Below the pieces are notes generated by a model. It saw only the letters and a list, made by a program, of their open reading frames with translations. It did not search any database and was not told the origin of the DNA. The position numbers were made by a program, and so were the translations under genes. This document shows, in pieces, positions 26,640 to 35,297 of a stretch of DNA of 64,000 nt; position 1 is the first letter of the stretch, and each line of letters starts with the position of its first letter. Source of the stretch: Streptomyces sp. NBC_01267 (GTDB lineage Bacteria; Actinomycetota; Actinomycetes; Streptomycetales; Streptomycetaceae); assembly GCF_036241575.1 (NCBI RefSeq), contig NZ_CP108455.1, positions 1,012,501 to 1,076,500 of the forward strand, written 5' to 3'.

Positions 26640-27256
26640 GGACGCTCCCGGTGGGAGAGCGCGCCCTGCTGATCGAGCTGGACTCGGCGCAGGAGACGGA
26701 GGCGTTCCACGCGGAGTTGCTGCGCCGTCGCGCGGCGGGCGAACTGCCCGGGGTACGGGAGATCGTGCCTGCCGCCCGGACCGTACTGCTGGACGGTCTG
26801 GAGCGGCCGGCAGCGCTCGCCGCGCGGCTCGTCACCTGGACCGTGCCTCCCCTGGCACCGTCACCGGAGGCCGGGGTCGACATTCCGGTGCGCTACGACG
26901 GCCCGGACCTGGCGGAGGTCGCGCGCCGTTGGGACGTGGAGCCCGCCGAGGTGCCGCGTATCGTCGGCGGGCTCGAATTCCGGGTCGCCTTCTGCGGGTT
27001 CGTCCCCGGCTTCGGCTATCTGACCGGGCTGCCCGACCGGCTGCGGCTGCCGCGCCGCGCCACACCGCGCACCAGTGTTCCGGCCGGATCGGTCGCCCTC
27101 GCCGACACGTACGCGGGTGTCTACCCGCGCTCCTCCCCCGGCGGCTGGCAGCTGATCGGATCCACCGACGCGGTCCTGTGGGACCCGGCCCGCGAGCCTG
27201 CGGCCCTGCTGGTCCCCGGCACGCGGGTGCGGTTCACCGGGGAGGACCTCGCATGA
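26636..27256 (+). CDS. pxpB: 5-oxoprolinase subunit PxpB (AHS1/KipI-like)
   Basis: The 206-residue protein has the AHS1-domain motifs VRYDGPDLAEVA, FCGFVPGFGYLTGL, RTSVPAGSVALADTYAGVYP and SSPGGWQLIG. It is the partner of PxpC in the ATP-dependent 5-oxoprolinase. The GTG start lies inside the pxpA stop (GTGA), and its own stop overlaps the pxpC start in the same way, so the three subunits are translationally coupled. Confidence 0.95.
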   Translation: MRTLPVGERALLIELDSAQETEAFHAELLRRRAAGELPGVREIVPAARTVLLDGLERPAALAARLVTWTVPPLAPSPEAGVDIPVRYDGPDLAEVARRWDVEPAEVPRIVGGLEFRVAFCGFVPGFGYLTGLPDRLRLPRRATPRTSVPAGSVALADTYAGVYPRSSPGGWQLIGSTDAVLWDPAREPAALLVPGTRVRFTGEDLA

Positions 27257-28137
27257 GCCTGGAGGTCGTACGCCCGGGAGCGCTCACGACCGTTCAGGAC
27301 CTCGGGCGTCCGGGTTACGCGCATCTCGGCGTACCGCACTCGGGCGCGCTCGACAGGGCCGCGCACCGGCTGGCGAATCTGCTCACCGGCAACGCGCCGG
27401 AGGCTGCCACCCTGGAGACCACGCTCGACGGGACCGCGGTACGGGCCACCGCCGACGTCACCGCGGCCGTGACCGGGGCTCCTTGTCCGGTACGGATCGA
27501 CGGCCGTCCTGCTGCCTGGGGCGCGCCCGTGCTGGTGCCGTCCGGCGCGGTCCTCGATGTGGGCCGCGCGGTCGGCGGGGTACGCAGCTATGTGGCGTTC
27601 GGCGGCGGAATCGCCGTGGAGCCGGTGCTCGGCAGCCGTTCGACCGACCTGCTCTCCGGGCTCGGGCCCGCGCCGCTGGAAACCGGCCGGAGACTGCCGC
27701 TGGGGCGGGCGGGCGCGCTGCCCGGCGGGGTGGATGCCCTGCCGCTCCCGGCTCCCCCGGCCGAACTGGTGCTGCCCCTCATCCTCGGCCCGCGCGCCGA
27801 CCGGGTCACCGAGGCCGCGCTCCGGGGCCTGCCGGGGGCCGTCTACCGGGTGTCGGTGGCGAGCAACCGCATCGGGCTGCGCACCGAGGGGCCGCCGCTG
27901 GAGCGCTCCGGCGATGCCGAACTGCCCAGCGAGGGCATGGTCCTGGGGGCTGTGCAGGTGCCGCCGGACGGGCTGCCGGTGATCTTCCTCGCGGACCATC
28001 CGGTCACCGGCGGCTACCCGGTGATCGGAGTGGTGCCGGAGGACCGGCTCGGGGCCGCGGCGCAGGCCGTGCCCGGAACTCCGCTGATCCTCCTGCCGGT
28101 TGCGGGGCGGTCCGCCGGCGCTCCGTACGAGCCGTGA
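27253..28137 (+). CDS. pxpC: 5-oxoprolinase subunit PxpC (AHS2/KipA-like)
   Basis: The 294-residue AHS2-domain protein has LTTVQDLGRPGYAHLGVPHSGALD near the N-terminus (the family's most conserved block), SNRIGLRTEGPPL, and the C-terminal HPVTGGYPVIG motif. The ATG at 27253 is set by the ATGA overlap with pxpB. It ends 49 bp before the convergent HEAT-repeat gene. Confidence 0.95.
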   Translation: MSLEVVRPGALTTVQDLGRPGYAHLGVPHSGALDRAAHRLANLLTGNAPEAATLETTLDGTAVRATADVTAAVTGAPCPVRIDGRPAAWGAPVLVPSGAVLDVGRAVGGVRSYVAFGGGIAVEPVLGSRSTDLLSGLGPAPLETGRRLPLGRAGALPGGVDALPLPAPPAELVLPLILGPRADRVTEAALRGLPGAVYRVSVASNRIGLRTEGPPLERSGDAELPSEGMVLGAVQVPPDGLPVIFLADHPVTGGYPVIGVVPEDRLGAAAQAVPGTPLILLPVAGRSAGAPYEP

Positions 28138-28186
28138 GCGCGCGGCGCGTACCGGCCGCGGTGGCGGAAGCCGCCGCACCCGCCCG

Positions 28187-29605
28187 TCAGTGAGCGGTCC
28201 CTTCGGTGCCGATCCTGCTGCGTACAGCGGTCTGCACCTCGGCCTCCTCGGCGGGGTCGGCCGCCAGCCGCCGGAGACGGTCGACGACCCGGATGTCACC
28301 GGTCTCGGCGTGCAGGGCGGCCACTTCCCGGGTCGTCTCCTCGCAGTCCCAGAGACATTCGACGGCGAAGCCCGCGCCGAAGGACGGATCGGTCGCGGCC
28401 AGTGCGCGGGCCGCGCTGCCGCGCAGATGCGACGAGGTGGTCTCGCGGTACACATGGCGCAGTACGGGCGCGGCGCAGGCGATGCCGAGCCGGCCGGCCC
28501 CGTCGACGAGCTTCCAGAGCGGCGGCGCGTCGGGCCCGTCGGCCCGGACGGTCTCCCGGAGAGCGCCGAGGACCAGCTGGGTGTCCCGTACCCCGCCGCG
28601 GCAGGCGAGCACCCCCGAGGCGGCGGAGCCCAGTGCGTCGGGCCGCTGCACCCAGCTGCGTGCCCGGTCGACCGCTTCCTCGCCGCACATCCGCTCGAAG
28701 GCGGCGACGGCCGCTTCACCGACGGTACGGGAGGGGCTGTCCACGGCGGCCTCGATGAGGTCCAGCACAGCCGGGTCCCGTGCTTCGGCGAGATAGTGCA
28801 GCGCGGCGCAGCGCGCACCGTCCGTACCGCTCCGTGCGGCCTCGACGATCGTGGCCCGGTCCCCGGGGCCGGCCACGGCGGTCAGGCAGCGGGCGGCCGG
28901 CAGGTGCAGTTCGGTGCCGCGGTCGAGGCCCTGCTGGGCCCATTCGAAGACGGCGTGCACGCTCCAGCCGGGCCGGGGACCGGTGGGGCGCATCTGCCGT
29001 TGCCAGCGGTCGAACGACCCCTGTTCCCCGGCGGTCCGGACGCGGGCGCCGACCGTCTCGCGCGGGTCGTCGGCCCACAGCCGCCAGGGCCGGGGTTCGT
29101 AGGCGTCGCGTACCGCCGCCGCCAGTTCGGCCTCGCCCTGCGGGGTGGCGGGGAACCGGCCGAGTACCGGCTCGGCCAGGGTGCGCAGTCCCGCGTCGTC
29201 GTCACGCAGCGCGAGTTCGTCGAGCGCCCAGGCCCAGTTGGCCCCGGTCGCCGCGTACCGCCGCAGGAGCGCGAGGGCGTCCGCCCTGTCGTACGAGGCG
29301 AGGTGGCCCAGGACGGCGAGCGCGAGCCCGGTCCTGGTGTCCTCGGTGACGATGTGGTCGTCGGCCAGGAAGAGGTGCTGCTCGATCTCGTCGAGCCCGC
29401 CGTCGAGATCGAGATAGAGACGTGCGTAGTAGAGCGAGCGGTTCTCGACCTGCCAGTCGTGGCGGGGGTCGCTCAGTACGCAGTGGTCCAGGGCAGCGAG
29501 TGCTTCCTTGCGCGGTGCGGCGAGCGCGTGCAGCGTGCCGTCACCACGGCCCCTCTGGAGGAGACCGAGCAAGGTGCCGCTCGGCGCTATGACTGGATCG
29601 ATCAT
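28187..29605 (-). CDS. HEAT-repeat protein, unknown function
   Basis: The 472-residue protein is built of helical repeats with recurrent Ala-rich pairs such as AARCLTAVAGPGDRATIVEAA, DPAVLDLIEAAVDS and SSHLRGSAARALAATDPSFG, typical of HEAT/PBS-lyase-type repeats. It has no signal peptide or transmembrane segment. Such proteins usually serve as protein-binding scaffolds. The ATG at 29605 has GAGG about 9 nt upstream. The function and partner are not evident from the neighbours. Confidence 0.8.
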   Translation of the reverse strand: MIDPVIAPSGTLLGLLQRGRGDGTLHALAAPRKEALAALDHCVLSDPRHDWQVENRSLYYARLYLDLDGGLDEIEQHLFLADDHIVTEDTRTGLALAVLGHLASYDRADALALLRRYAATGANWAWALDELALRDDDAGLRTLAEPVLGRFPATPQGEAELAAAVRDAYEPRPWRLWADDPRETVGARVRTAGEQGSFDRWQRQMRPTGPRPGWSVHAVFEWAQQGLDRGTELHLPAARCLTAVAGPGDRATIVEAARSGTDGARCAALHYLAEARDPAVLDLIEAAVDSPSRTVGEAAVAAFERMCGEEAVDRARSWVQRPDALGSAASGVLACRGGVRDTQLVLGALRETVRADGPDAPPLWKLVDGAGRLGIACAAPVLRHVYRETTSSHLRGSAARALAATDPSFGAGFAVECLWDCEETTREVAALHAETGDIRVVDRLRRLAADPAEEAEVQTAVRSRIGTEGTAH

Positions 29606-29804
29606 GGAAGAAGCCTCACATCAAGCTGTAGACGCGACCGGGAACGTGGATTACCTGGCCGCGCAACAACATGTCCGGCCGCCCGTTGTCTTCTGCTCGG
29701 TGCAGTCCATCTTCCTCTGCCTCTCGTCGGTGGCCCGATATGGACCCGCGACGTCATGATGACCCAGTCATTTCGCCACCGCGACCACATTTACGACAGC
29801 CCGT

Positions 29805-30197
29805 TCAGCGGGTGCCGAACAGCTCCACCAGCTCTGTCTTCCCAAACATCCGCGCGGTATCCATCGCTGACGGGGTGCCTGCGGCCGGGTCGGCGCCACC
29901 GGCGAGCAGGGCGCGGATCACCGCGTCCTCACCCTTGAAGACCGCCCCGGCCAGTGGGGTCTGGCCACGGTCGTTGGCGCGATCGGCGTCGGCGCCCCGT
30001 GCGATGAGGGCCTCCACCACCGGGGCGTGGCCGTGGTAGGCGGCAAGCATGACGAGCGTGTCCCCGCGGTCGTTGGTGAGATTCGCCGGCACGCCCGCGT
30101 CGACGTACGCGGCCAGCGCTTCGACCTCTCCCTGCCGGGCCAGGTCGAAGACCTTCGTCGCCAGTTCGACCACCTCGGGGTCCGGAGCCTCGCTCAT
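29805..30197 (-). CDS. Ankyrin-repeat protein
   Basis: This 130-residue protein has at least three ankyrin repeats, seen as GDTLVMLAAYHGHAPVVEALIARGAD, GQTPLAGAVFKGEDAVIRALLAGGAD and the capping TPSAMDTARMFGKTELVELF (segments given separately). It is probably a small cytoplasmic protein-interaction module. The start at 30197 (MSEAPDPEVVE) is chosen; longer readings extend over the smeA promoter region. A GTG immediately upstream is an equal alternative. Confidence 0.85.
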   Translation of the reverse strand: MSEAPDPEVVELATKVFDLARQGEVEALAAYVDAGVPANLTNDRGDTLVMLAAYHGHAPVVEALIARGADADRANDRGQTPLAGAVFKGEDAVIRALLAGGADPAAGTPSAMDTARMFGKTELVELFGTR

Positions 30198-30422
30198 CAC
30201 GCGTACCGCCTTCCACACCGTTGACCTCGGGGTACGGCATGACAGCCGTACGAGTGAACCGACAGGGTACTGCCCGGCGGTTCCAGCTCGACGCGCAAGT
30301 CGATGTACGCCAGTCCAGTGAAAATGAGGATAATTCACCCATTTGCACCTTTTATCGCATAGATACTTTCTGTGAATCTGGAAGAACTCATGGTGACTGT
30401 CCCCCCAACCAGGAGAACACTC

Positions 30423-30617
30423 ATGATCCTTTCCATGTCCGGCGTGGTACTGCTCGGAATCATCGTCTTCCTCTTCTTCCGGAAGGACGGACTCAAGGCG
30501 TCCCACGGACTCGTCTGTGCCCTCTTCGGCTTCTATCTCGCCGGGACGGCCATCGCCCCGAGCATCACGGCAGGCGGCGCAAGCCTCGCCAGCATGCTGG
30601 GCGGAATCAAGTTCTGA
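30423..30617 (+). CDS. smeA: SmeA, small sporulation membrane protein
   Basis: The 64-residue protein has two hydrophobic segments separated by RKDGLKAS. Directly downstream is an SpoIIIE/FtsK-like gene, the arrangement described for S. coelicolor smeA-sffA. There SmeA goes to sporulation septa, recruits SffA and affects spore chromosome segregation and maturation. The ATG at 30423 follows AGGAG. The 225-bp upstream region is unusually AT-rich and contains a GTGAA-N11-TTCAC dyad at 30318-30338. Identification is by size, topology and gene partner. Confidence 0.87.
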   Translation: MILSMSGVVLLGIIVFLFFRKDGLKASHGLVCALFGFYLAGTAIAPSITAGGASLASMLGGIKF

Positions 30618-30654
30618 CCCTCAGTAACCGCTCTCATCGACCCAGGAGACAGAT

Positions 30655-32262
30655 GTGGCCCGGCGACCGCTCCCCCGCATTCTGAGCAGCAGCAGCGCAT
30701 CGATCACCCGCAGCCGCGAGATCGCGCGGACGGCCGCCGACAGTGCCACCGATGTCCTCCATCCGCTGATCACCATCGGGCGCGGCCTGCGCAGGCTGGC
30801 CTCGACGGGGCGCCGACGGTGGGCCGCGACGCCCAAGGACCGGCGCGGTCCCGTGCTGTTCCTGGTGGCGGCCTGCGTCCTGGTGGTCGCGCTCATCCCG
30901 TACGGGCCGCTGCTCGCCCTGATCACGGTGATGGCCGCGGCTGCCTGGAAGGGGCACGAGCGGGCAGCGGTGAAGACCGGGCCCGACGAGGCGGAGACCG
31001 CCAGGCTCCAGGCGCTGTACGAGGCCCTGGTGCCGTACTTCTCGGTACCGGACGACCCGGCTCCGCTCTTCGCCCACGGGGGCGAGTGGGACGCCGTGTT
31101 CAGTGACTACGCGTTCGACGACGACGGGCGGCTCACCGCGCTGCACGTCAGGTACCCGGCGCACTTCACCGACGGGGAAGCCGCGTCCCGCACCCGGATC
31201 GAGCAGTTGCTGCACGCCAAGTCCGGTCGCGGACGCGAGTACCACTTCGACTGGGACGAGGAGGGCAACCGGCTCGCGATGAGCGTGCTGCCCGCCCTGT
31301 CCACCTCGATCGCGGCGCAGCCCTTCGTCACCTCCCCCGGCGAGACGGTGCTGGGTTTCACGGACGCGGGCTCGGTGCAGCGCACCGTGCCGGTCCGGTC
31401 GGGCGAGGAGAGAAGTGACGCGCCGCCGGTCGTCTGGCGGACCGGAGGCCGTTCGACGGAGCCCCATCTGCTGGTCGTGGGCGAGCCGGGCAGCGGAACC
31501 ACCACCCTGCTGCGCTCCATCGCACTCCAGACCCTCCGGTACGGCGACGTGGTCGTCATCGAGGGCAGCGGCACGGGCGAGTACGCCTGCCTCACCGGAC
31601 GTACGGGAGTTCTCGCCGTCGAATGCGGGCTGGCGGGCGCCCTGGCCACCCTGGAGTGGGCGGCGCACGAGACCGAGCGCCGACTGATCGCCGCGAACCG
31701 CGCGAGGCAGTCCGGGCATCCCGCGCCCGCCGACACCCGGCGCCCGCTGTGGATCCTGTTCGACCGGCCCGGCGTCCTCGGGCATCTGGCCGCGGCCGAC
31801 GGCCGGACCGACCCCCAGGAACTGCTGCAGGTCCCCCTGCGGCACGGCCGGGCGGCCGGGGTCACGGTCGTCGTGGCCGAGCAGTTCGACACCCTGGACG
31901 CACTCACCGAGACCGTCCACCGGCACACCCGTGCCCGTGTGGTGCTCGGCTCCGCGACCCACACGCAGATCGAGGCCGTGCTCGGGGCCCCGCCGCACAC
32001 CACACCGGCCCCCGGAACCCCGCCGGGCCGGGGCTACGCACGGCTGGGCTCCGGGTCCGTACTGCGGCTCCAGGTGCCGGCCACCCCCGACCCGTACGAC
32101 GACGCGACCAGCGAGGCGCACCGCAAGGCCGTACTGGACCTGCTGCCCGGCCGCCAAGGCGTGGCCGGGGCGACGCCCGCTCCGGTGGACGCGGTCCCCG
32201 GTCCGGTGGAGGCCGAGCCCCGGCCGATGGAGGCGGCGGATCCGGTGGCGGCCGAGAACTGA
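30655..32262 (+). CDS. sffA: SffA, SpoIIIE/FtsK-like septal protein with degenerate Walker A
   Basis: The 535-residue protein has two membrane segments near residues 63-105, then a cytoplasmic FtsK/SpoIIIE-like domain. The nucleotide-binding loop reads GEPGSGTTTLL, with Thr (T282) where the Walker A lysine should be, and the Walker B region reads LWILFDRPG. In S. coelicolor SffA is brought to septa by SmeA. The missing lysine argues against normal ATP-driven DNA pumping here. The GTG at 30655 has AGGAGA upstream, 37 bp after smeA. It converges on the next gene with only 7 bp between stops. Confidence 0.87.
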   Translation: MARRPLPRILSSSSASITRSREIARTAADSATDVLHPLITIGRGLRRLASTGRRRWAATPKDRRGPVLFLVAACVLVVALIPYGPLLALITVMAAAAWKGHERAAVKTGPDEAETARLQALYEALVPYFSVPDDPAPLFAHGGEWDAVFSDYAFDDDGRLTALHVRYPAHFTDGEAASRTRIEQLLHAKSGRGREYHFDWDEEGNRLAMSVLPALSTSIAAQPFVTSPGETVLGFTDAGSVQRTVPVRSGEERSDAPPVVWRTGGRSTEPHLLVVGEPGSGTTTLLRSIALQTLRYGDVVVIEGSGTGEYACLTGRTGVLAVECGLAGALATLEWAAHETERRLIAANRARQSGHPAPADTRRPLWILFDRPGVLGHLAAADGRTDPQELLQVPLRHGRAAGVTVVVAEQFDTLDALTETVHRHTRARVVLGSATHTQIEAVLGAPPHTTPAPGTPPGRGYARLGSGSVLRLQVPATPDPYDDATSEAHRKAVLDLLPGRQGVAGATPAPVDAVPGPVEAEPRPMEAADPVAAEN

Positions 32263-32269
32263 CCGGGGG

Positions 32270-33769
32270 TCAGGCCACGAAGGTCCGCGGGGTGTCGGCG
32301 CCGGTGCCCGCGCCCGTCTCGACCAGCCGCGCGGCAGCCGCCAGCCGCTGCGCCGCCTCCTCGGCCACCGGACCGCCGACCGTGAACGGCAGCCGGACGT
32401 ACCCCTCGAAGGCCCCGTCCACCCCGAAACGGGGCCCCGAGGGAACCCGGACGCCCACCCGCTCGCCGACCTCGGCGAGCCGCGAGCCCGACAGCCCGCC
32501 CGTCCGCACCCAGAGCGTCAGCCCGCCGTGCGGGACCTCGAACTCCCAGCCGGGCAGTTCCCTGCGCACCGCGGCGACCAGCGCGTCGCGGTTCTCCCTG
32601 GCCTGAGTGCGGCGGATCCCGACGGCTTCCTCCCATCCCCCGGTGCTCATCAGCCAGTTGATGGCGAGTTGCTCCAGCACCGGGGTGCCCAGGTCGGCGT
32701 AGGCGCGCGCCGACACCAGGCTGCGGATCACGTCCGGCGCGGCCCGCACCCAGCCGATGCGCATGCCCGCCCAGAACGCCTTGCTCGCCGATCCCACGGT
32801 CAGCACCGTGCTGCCCGCCGGGTCGAAGGCGCAGACCGGGCGCGGCATCTCGGTGTCCTCGTCCAGGCGCAGTTCGGTCATGGTCTCGTCGACGACCAGG
32901 ACGGTCCCCGCCGAGCGTGCGGCGTCCACCAGCCCGCGCCGCTGGTCCTCGTCGGCGAGCGCGCCGGTGGGGTTGTGGAAGTCCGCCACGACGTAGGCGA
33001 GCCGGGGAGCGGCGTCGCGCAGCACCTGCCGCCACCGGGGCAGGTCCCAGCCGCTCAGCCCTTCCGCCATCGCGACGGGGACCAGCCGCGCACCGGCCTC
33101 GCGCATGAGCTGGAGGATGTTGGCGTACGACGGCGATTCGACGGCGATGCGTTCACCGCGCCCGGCGAAGAGGTGGCAGATGGCGTCCATGGCCCCCATC
33201 GCGCCGGTGGTCACCATGATCTGCTCGGGCATCGTCGGGATGCCGCACCCGGTGTAGCGGTCGGCGAGCTTCTGCCGCAGCGCGGGCAGGCCTGCCGGGT
33301 AGTCGCCGTGGGTGTGCGCGTACGGCGCCAGCTCACCCAGCGCGCCCTGGACCGCGCGGGTGAGCCAGGGCTCGGGGGCCGGGAGCGCGGCGGTGCCCAG
33401 GTCGATCATCGAGCCGAGGGCCTCGGGCGGCAGTGGTTCGAGGCCCCGGGCGGGCAGCGGGTTGCCGGCCGGAACCGCGGTCCAGCTGCCCGCGCCCCTG
33501 CGGGATTCCAGGAAGCCCTCGGTGCGCAGCGCCTCGTACGCCGCGGCCACGGTCGTACGGCTGACCGCCAGGGCCACCGCCAGCTCCCGCTCCGCGGGCA
33601 GCCGCGCGGCCACCGGGACCCGGCCTTCGAGGACCAGCAGCCGGACGCCGTCGGCGAGTGCCCGGTAGGCGGGGGGCCTGCGGGTGCCCGGCCCGGCGGG
33701 CCGGGACTGCTGGGTGCTGAGCTGACGGGCGAGCTGAGCCGCACCCACCGCCGAAGTCCACTGCGCCAT
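32270..33769 (-). CDS. MocR-family regulator (GntR HTH + aminotransferase domain)
   Basis: The 499-residue protein has an N-terminal GntR winged helix (LPAERELAVALAVSRTTVAAA) and a PLP-dependent aminotransferase domain with K330 in VGSASKAFWAG as the probable PLP lysine. The ATG at 33769 has GGAAGGTGG upstream. It is divergent from a YczE-type membrane protein gene, a pairing seen repeatedly for MocR regulators and YczE/YitT-type proteins. A dyad at 33790-33818 between them is the likely binding site. Vitamin B6 or amino-acid related control is possible but unproved. Confidence 0.9.
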   Translation of the reverse strand: MAQWTSAVGAAQLARQLSTQQSRPAGPGTRRPPAYRALADGVRLLVLEGRVPVAARLPAERELAVALAVSRTTVAAAYEALRTEGFLESRRGAGSWTAVPAGNPLPARGLEPLPPEALGSMIDLGTAALPAPEPWLTRAVQGALGELAPYAHTHGDYPAGLPALRQKLADRYTGCGIPTMPEQIMVTTGAMGAMDAICHLFAGRGERIAVESPSYANILQLMREAGARLVPVAMAEGLSGWDLPRWRQVLRDAAPRLAYVVADFHNPTGALADEDQRRGLVDAARSAGTVLVVDETMTELRLDEDTEMPRPVCAFDPAGSTVLTVGSASKAFWAGMRIGWVRAAPDVIRSLVSARAYADLGTPVLEQLAINWLMSTGGWEEAVGIRRTQARENRDALVAAVRRELPGWEFEVPHGGLTLWVRTGGLSGSRLAEVGERVGVRVPSGPRFGVDGAFEGYVRLPFTVGGPVAEEAAQRLAAAARLVETGAGTGADTPRTFVA

Positions 33770-33789
33770 GGAATCCAGTCCACCTTCCT

Positions 33790-33818
33790 GGAATTGGCCA
33801 TGGTTGGCTCTCAATTCC
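33790..33818. promoter_or_regulatory. Candidate MocR operator, GGAATTG-N15-CAATTCC
   Basis: Perfect 7-bp inverted repeats flank a 15-bp spacer that itself contains TTGGC-type repeats. The element sits 21 bp upstream of the MocR start and 54 bp before the divergent YczE-type gene, so it could control both. Confidence 0.5.
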
Positions 33819-33871
33819 ACGCCACAGAGTGTCATGCATCAGTCCACTACCACCACCACTCGGGGGAAATT

Positions 33872-34519
33872 TTGTCCAGGAATCTGATATTTCGACTGGT
33901 TCAGCTGTACGTCGGCCTGGCGTTGTACGGCGCGAGTTCGGCCCTGCTGGTCCGGGCGGGCCTCGGTCTGGAGCCCTGGGGCGTGCTGCACCAGGGCCTG
34001 GCGGAGCTGACCGGCCTGTCGATCGGCACCGTCTCCATCGCCGTCGGCGCGGTCGTCCTGCTGGTGTGGATCCCGCTCAGGCAGCGGCCGGGGCTCGGCA
34101 CCGTCTCCAATGTCTTCGTCGTCGGCATCGCCATGGACGGTGTACTGGCCCTGGTCCCGGACGTGCACGGCCTCTTCGGCCGGGTCCCGCTGATGGCGGC
34201 CGGGATCCTGCTCAACGGCGCGGCCACTGGTCTCTACATCTCCGCCCGCTTCGGCCCCGGCCCGCGGGACGGCCTGATGACCGGGCTGCACCGGCTCACC
34301 GGGCGCTCGATCCGGATCGTGCGCACGGCCCTTGAGATCGCGGTCGTCGCCACCGGCTTCGCGCTGGGCGGGACGGTCGGCGTGGGCACGGTCGCGTACG
34401 CCCTGGCGATCGGACCGCTCGCCCAGGTCTTCCTGCGGATGTTCACCGCCCCGCCCCCCGGCGACGACACCGGTCCGGCAGCGGCGCGCGTCCCGGAGCG
34501 GGTGATACTGCCGGAGTGA
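33872..34519 (+). CDS. YczE/YyaS/YitT-type integral membrane protein
   Basis: The 215-residue protein has five hydrophobic segments and the family motifs GLEPWGVLHQGLA and GPGPRDGLMTGLHRLTG. These proteins often sit beside MocR regulators and are suspected transporters, but no substrate is established. A TTG at 33872 with GGGGGA upstream is the likeliest start; no suitable ATG is present in frame. Its stop overlaps the next gene by 4 bp (GTGA). Confidence 0.83.
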   Translation: MSRNLIFRLVQLYVGLALYGASSALLVRAGLGLEPWGVLHQGLAELTGLSIGTVSIAVGAVVLLVWIPLRQRPGLGTVSNVFVVGIAMDGVLALVPDVHGLFGRVPLMAAGILLNGAATGLYISARFGPGPRDGLMTGLHRLTGRSIRIVRTALEIAVVATGFALGGTVGVGTVAYALAIGPLAQVFLRMFTAPPPGDDTGPAAARVPERVILPE

Positions 34520-35280
34520 CTCGCACCCGACACCCCTATCTGGACCACGAGGGCCCGATCCCGTTCGCCCACCGCGGCGGCTCGGCGGACGGCCTGGAGA
34601 ACACCGCCGCCGCCTTCGGGCGGGCGGCCCGCACCGGCTACCGCTACTTCGAGACCGACGTGCACACCACCTCGGACGGCCGGCTGGTCGCCTTCCACGA
34701 CGCGACGCTGGACCGGGTCACGGACGCACGGGGCCGGATCGCCGAACTCCCCTGGAGCGAGGTGCGCCGGGCACGGGTGGCGGGCAGCGAACCCCTGCCG
34801 CTGTTCGCGGACCTGCTGGAGGAGTTCCCGGAAGCCCGCTGGAACGTCGACGTCAAGGCCGAGCGGGCGCTGGCCCCGCTGATCGAGCTGATCCGCCGGG
34901 CCGACGCCTGGGACCGGGTGTGCGTGGGCTCCTTCTCCGAGCGCCGGGTGACCCGGGCACGCCGTCTCGCGGGCCCCCGCCTCGCCACCTCGTACGGGGT
35001 GAGCGGCGTCCTGGCGCTGCGACTGCGCTCGTACGGGATCCCGGCCGCCCCGCGCGCGAGCGCCGTGTGCGCCCAGGTCCCCGAGTACCAGGGCCGGATC
35101 CGGGTGGTCGACCGCCGCTTCGTACGGGCCGCCCACGCCCGCGGCCTCCAGGTGCACGTCTGGACGGTCAACGATCCGGCGCGGATGGCGGCCCTCCTCG
35201 ACCTCGGCGTGGATGGCATCATGACCGATCATCTCGAGTCACTGCGCACGGTTCTGACCGAGCGGGGGGCGTGGAACTGA
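34516..35280 (+). CDS. Glycerophosphodiester phosphodiesterase
   Basis: The 254-residue GDPD-family protein has FAHRGGSADGLENT, ETDVHTTSDGRLV and FHDATLDRVT, supplying the general-acid/base histidines and the metal-binding Glu/Asp residues. NVDVKAERAL and the C-terminal TVNDPARMAALLDLGVDGIM complete the TIM barrel. It has no signal peptide, so it probably hydrolyses glycerophosphodiesters in the cytoplasm. The GTG start overlaps the YczE-type gene, and the next MFS gene begins close to its stop, which suggests an operon. Confidence 0.93.
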   Translation: MTRTRHPYLDHEGPIPFAHRGGSADGLENTAAAFGRAARTGYRYFETDVHTTSDGRLVAFHDATLDRVTDARGRIAELPWSEVRRARVAGSEPLPLFADLLEEFPEARWNVDVKAERALAPLIELIRRADAWDRVCVGSFSERRVTRARRLAGPRLATSYGVSGVLALRLRSYGIPAAPRASAVCAQVPEYQGRIRVVDRRFVRAAHARGLQVHVWTVNDPARMAALLDLGVDGIMTDHLESLRTVLTERGAWN

Positions 35281-35297
35281 CGATCAGGGGGCGCGGG

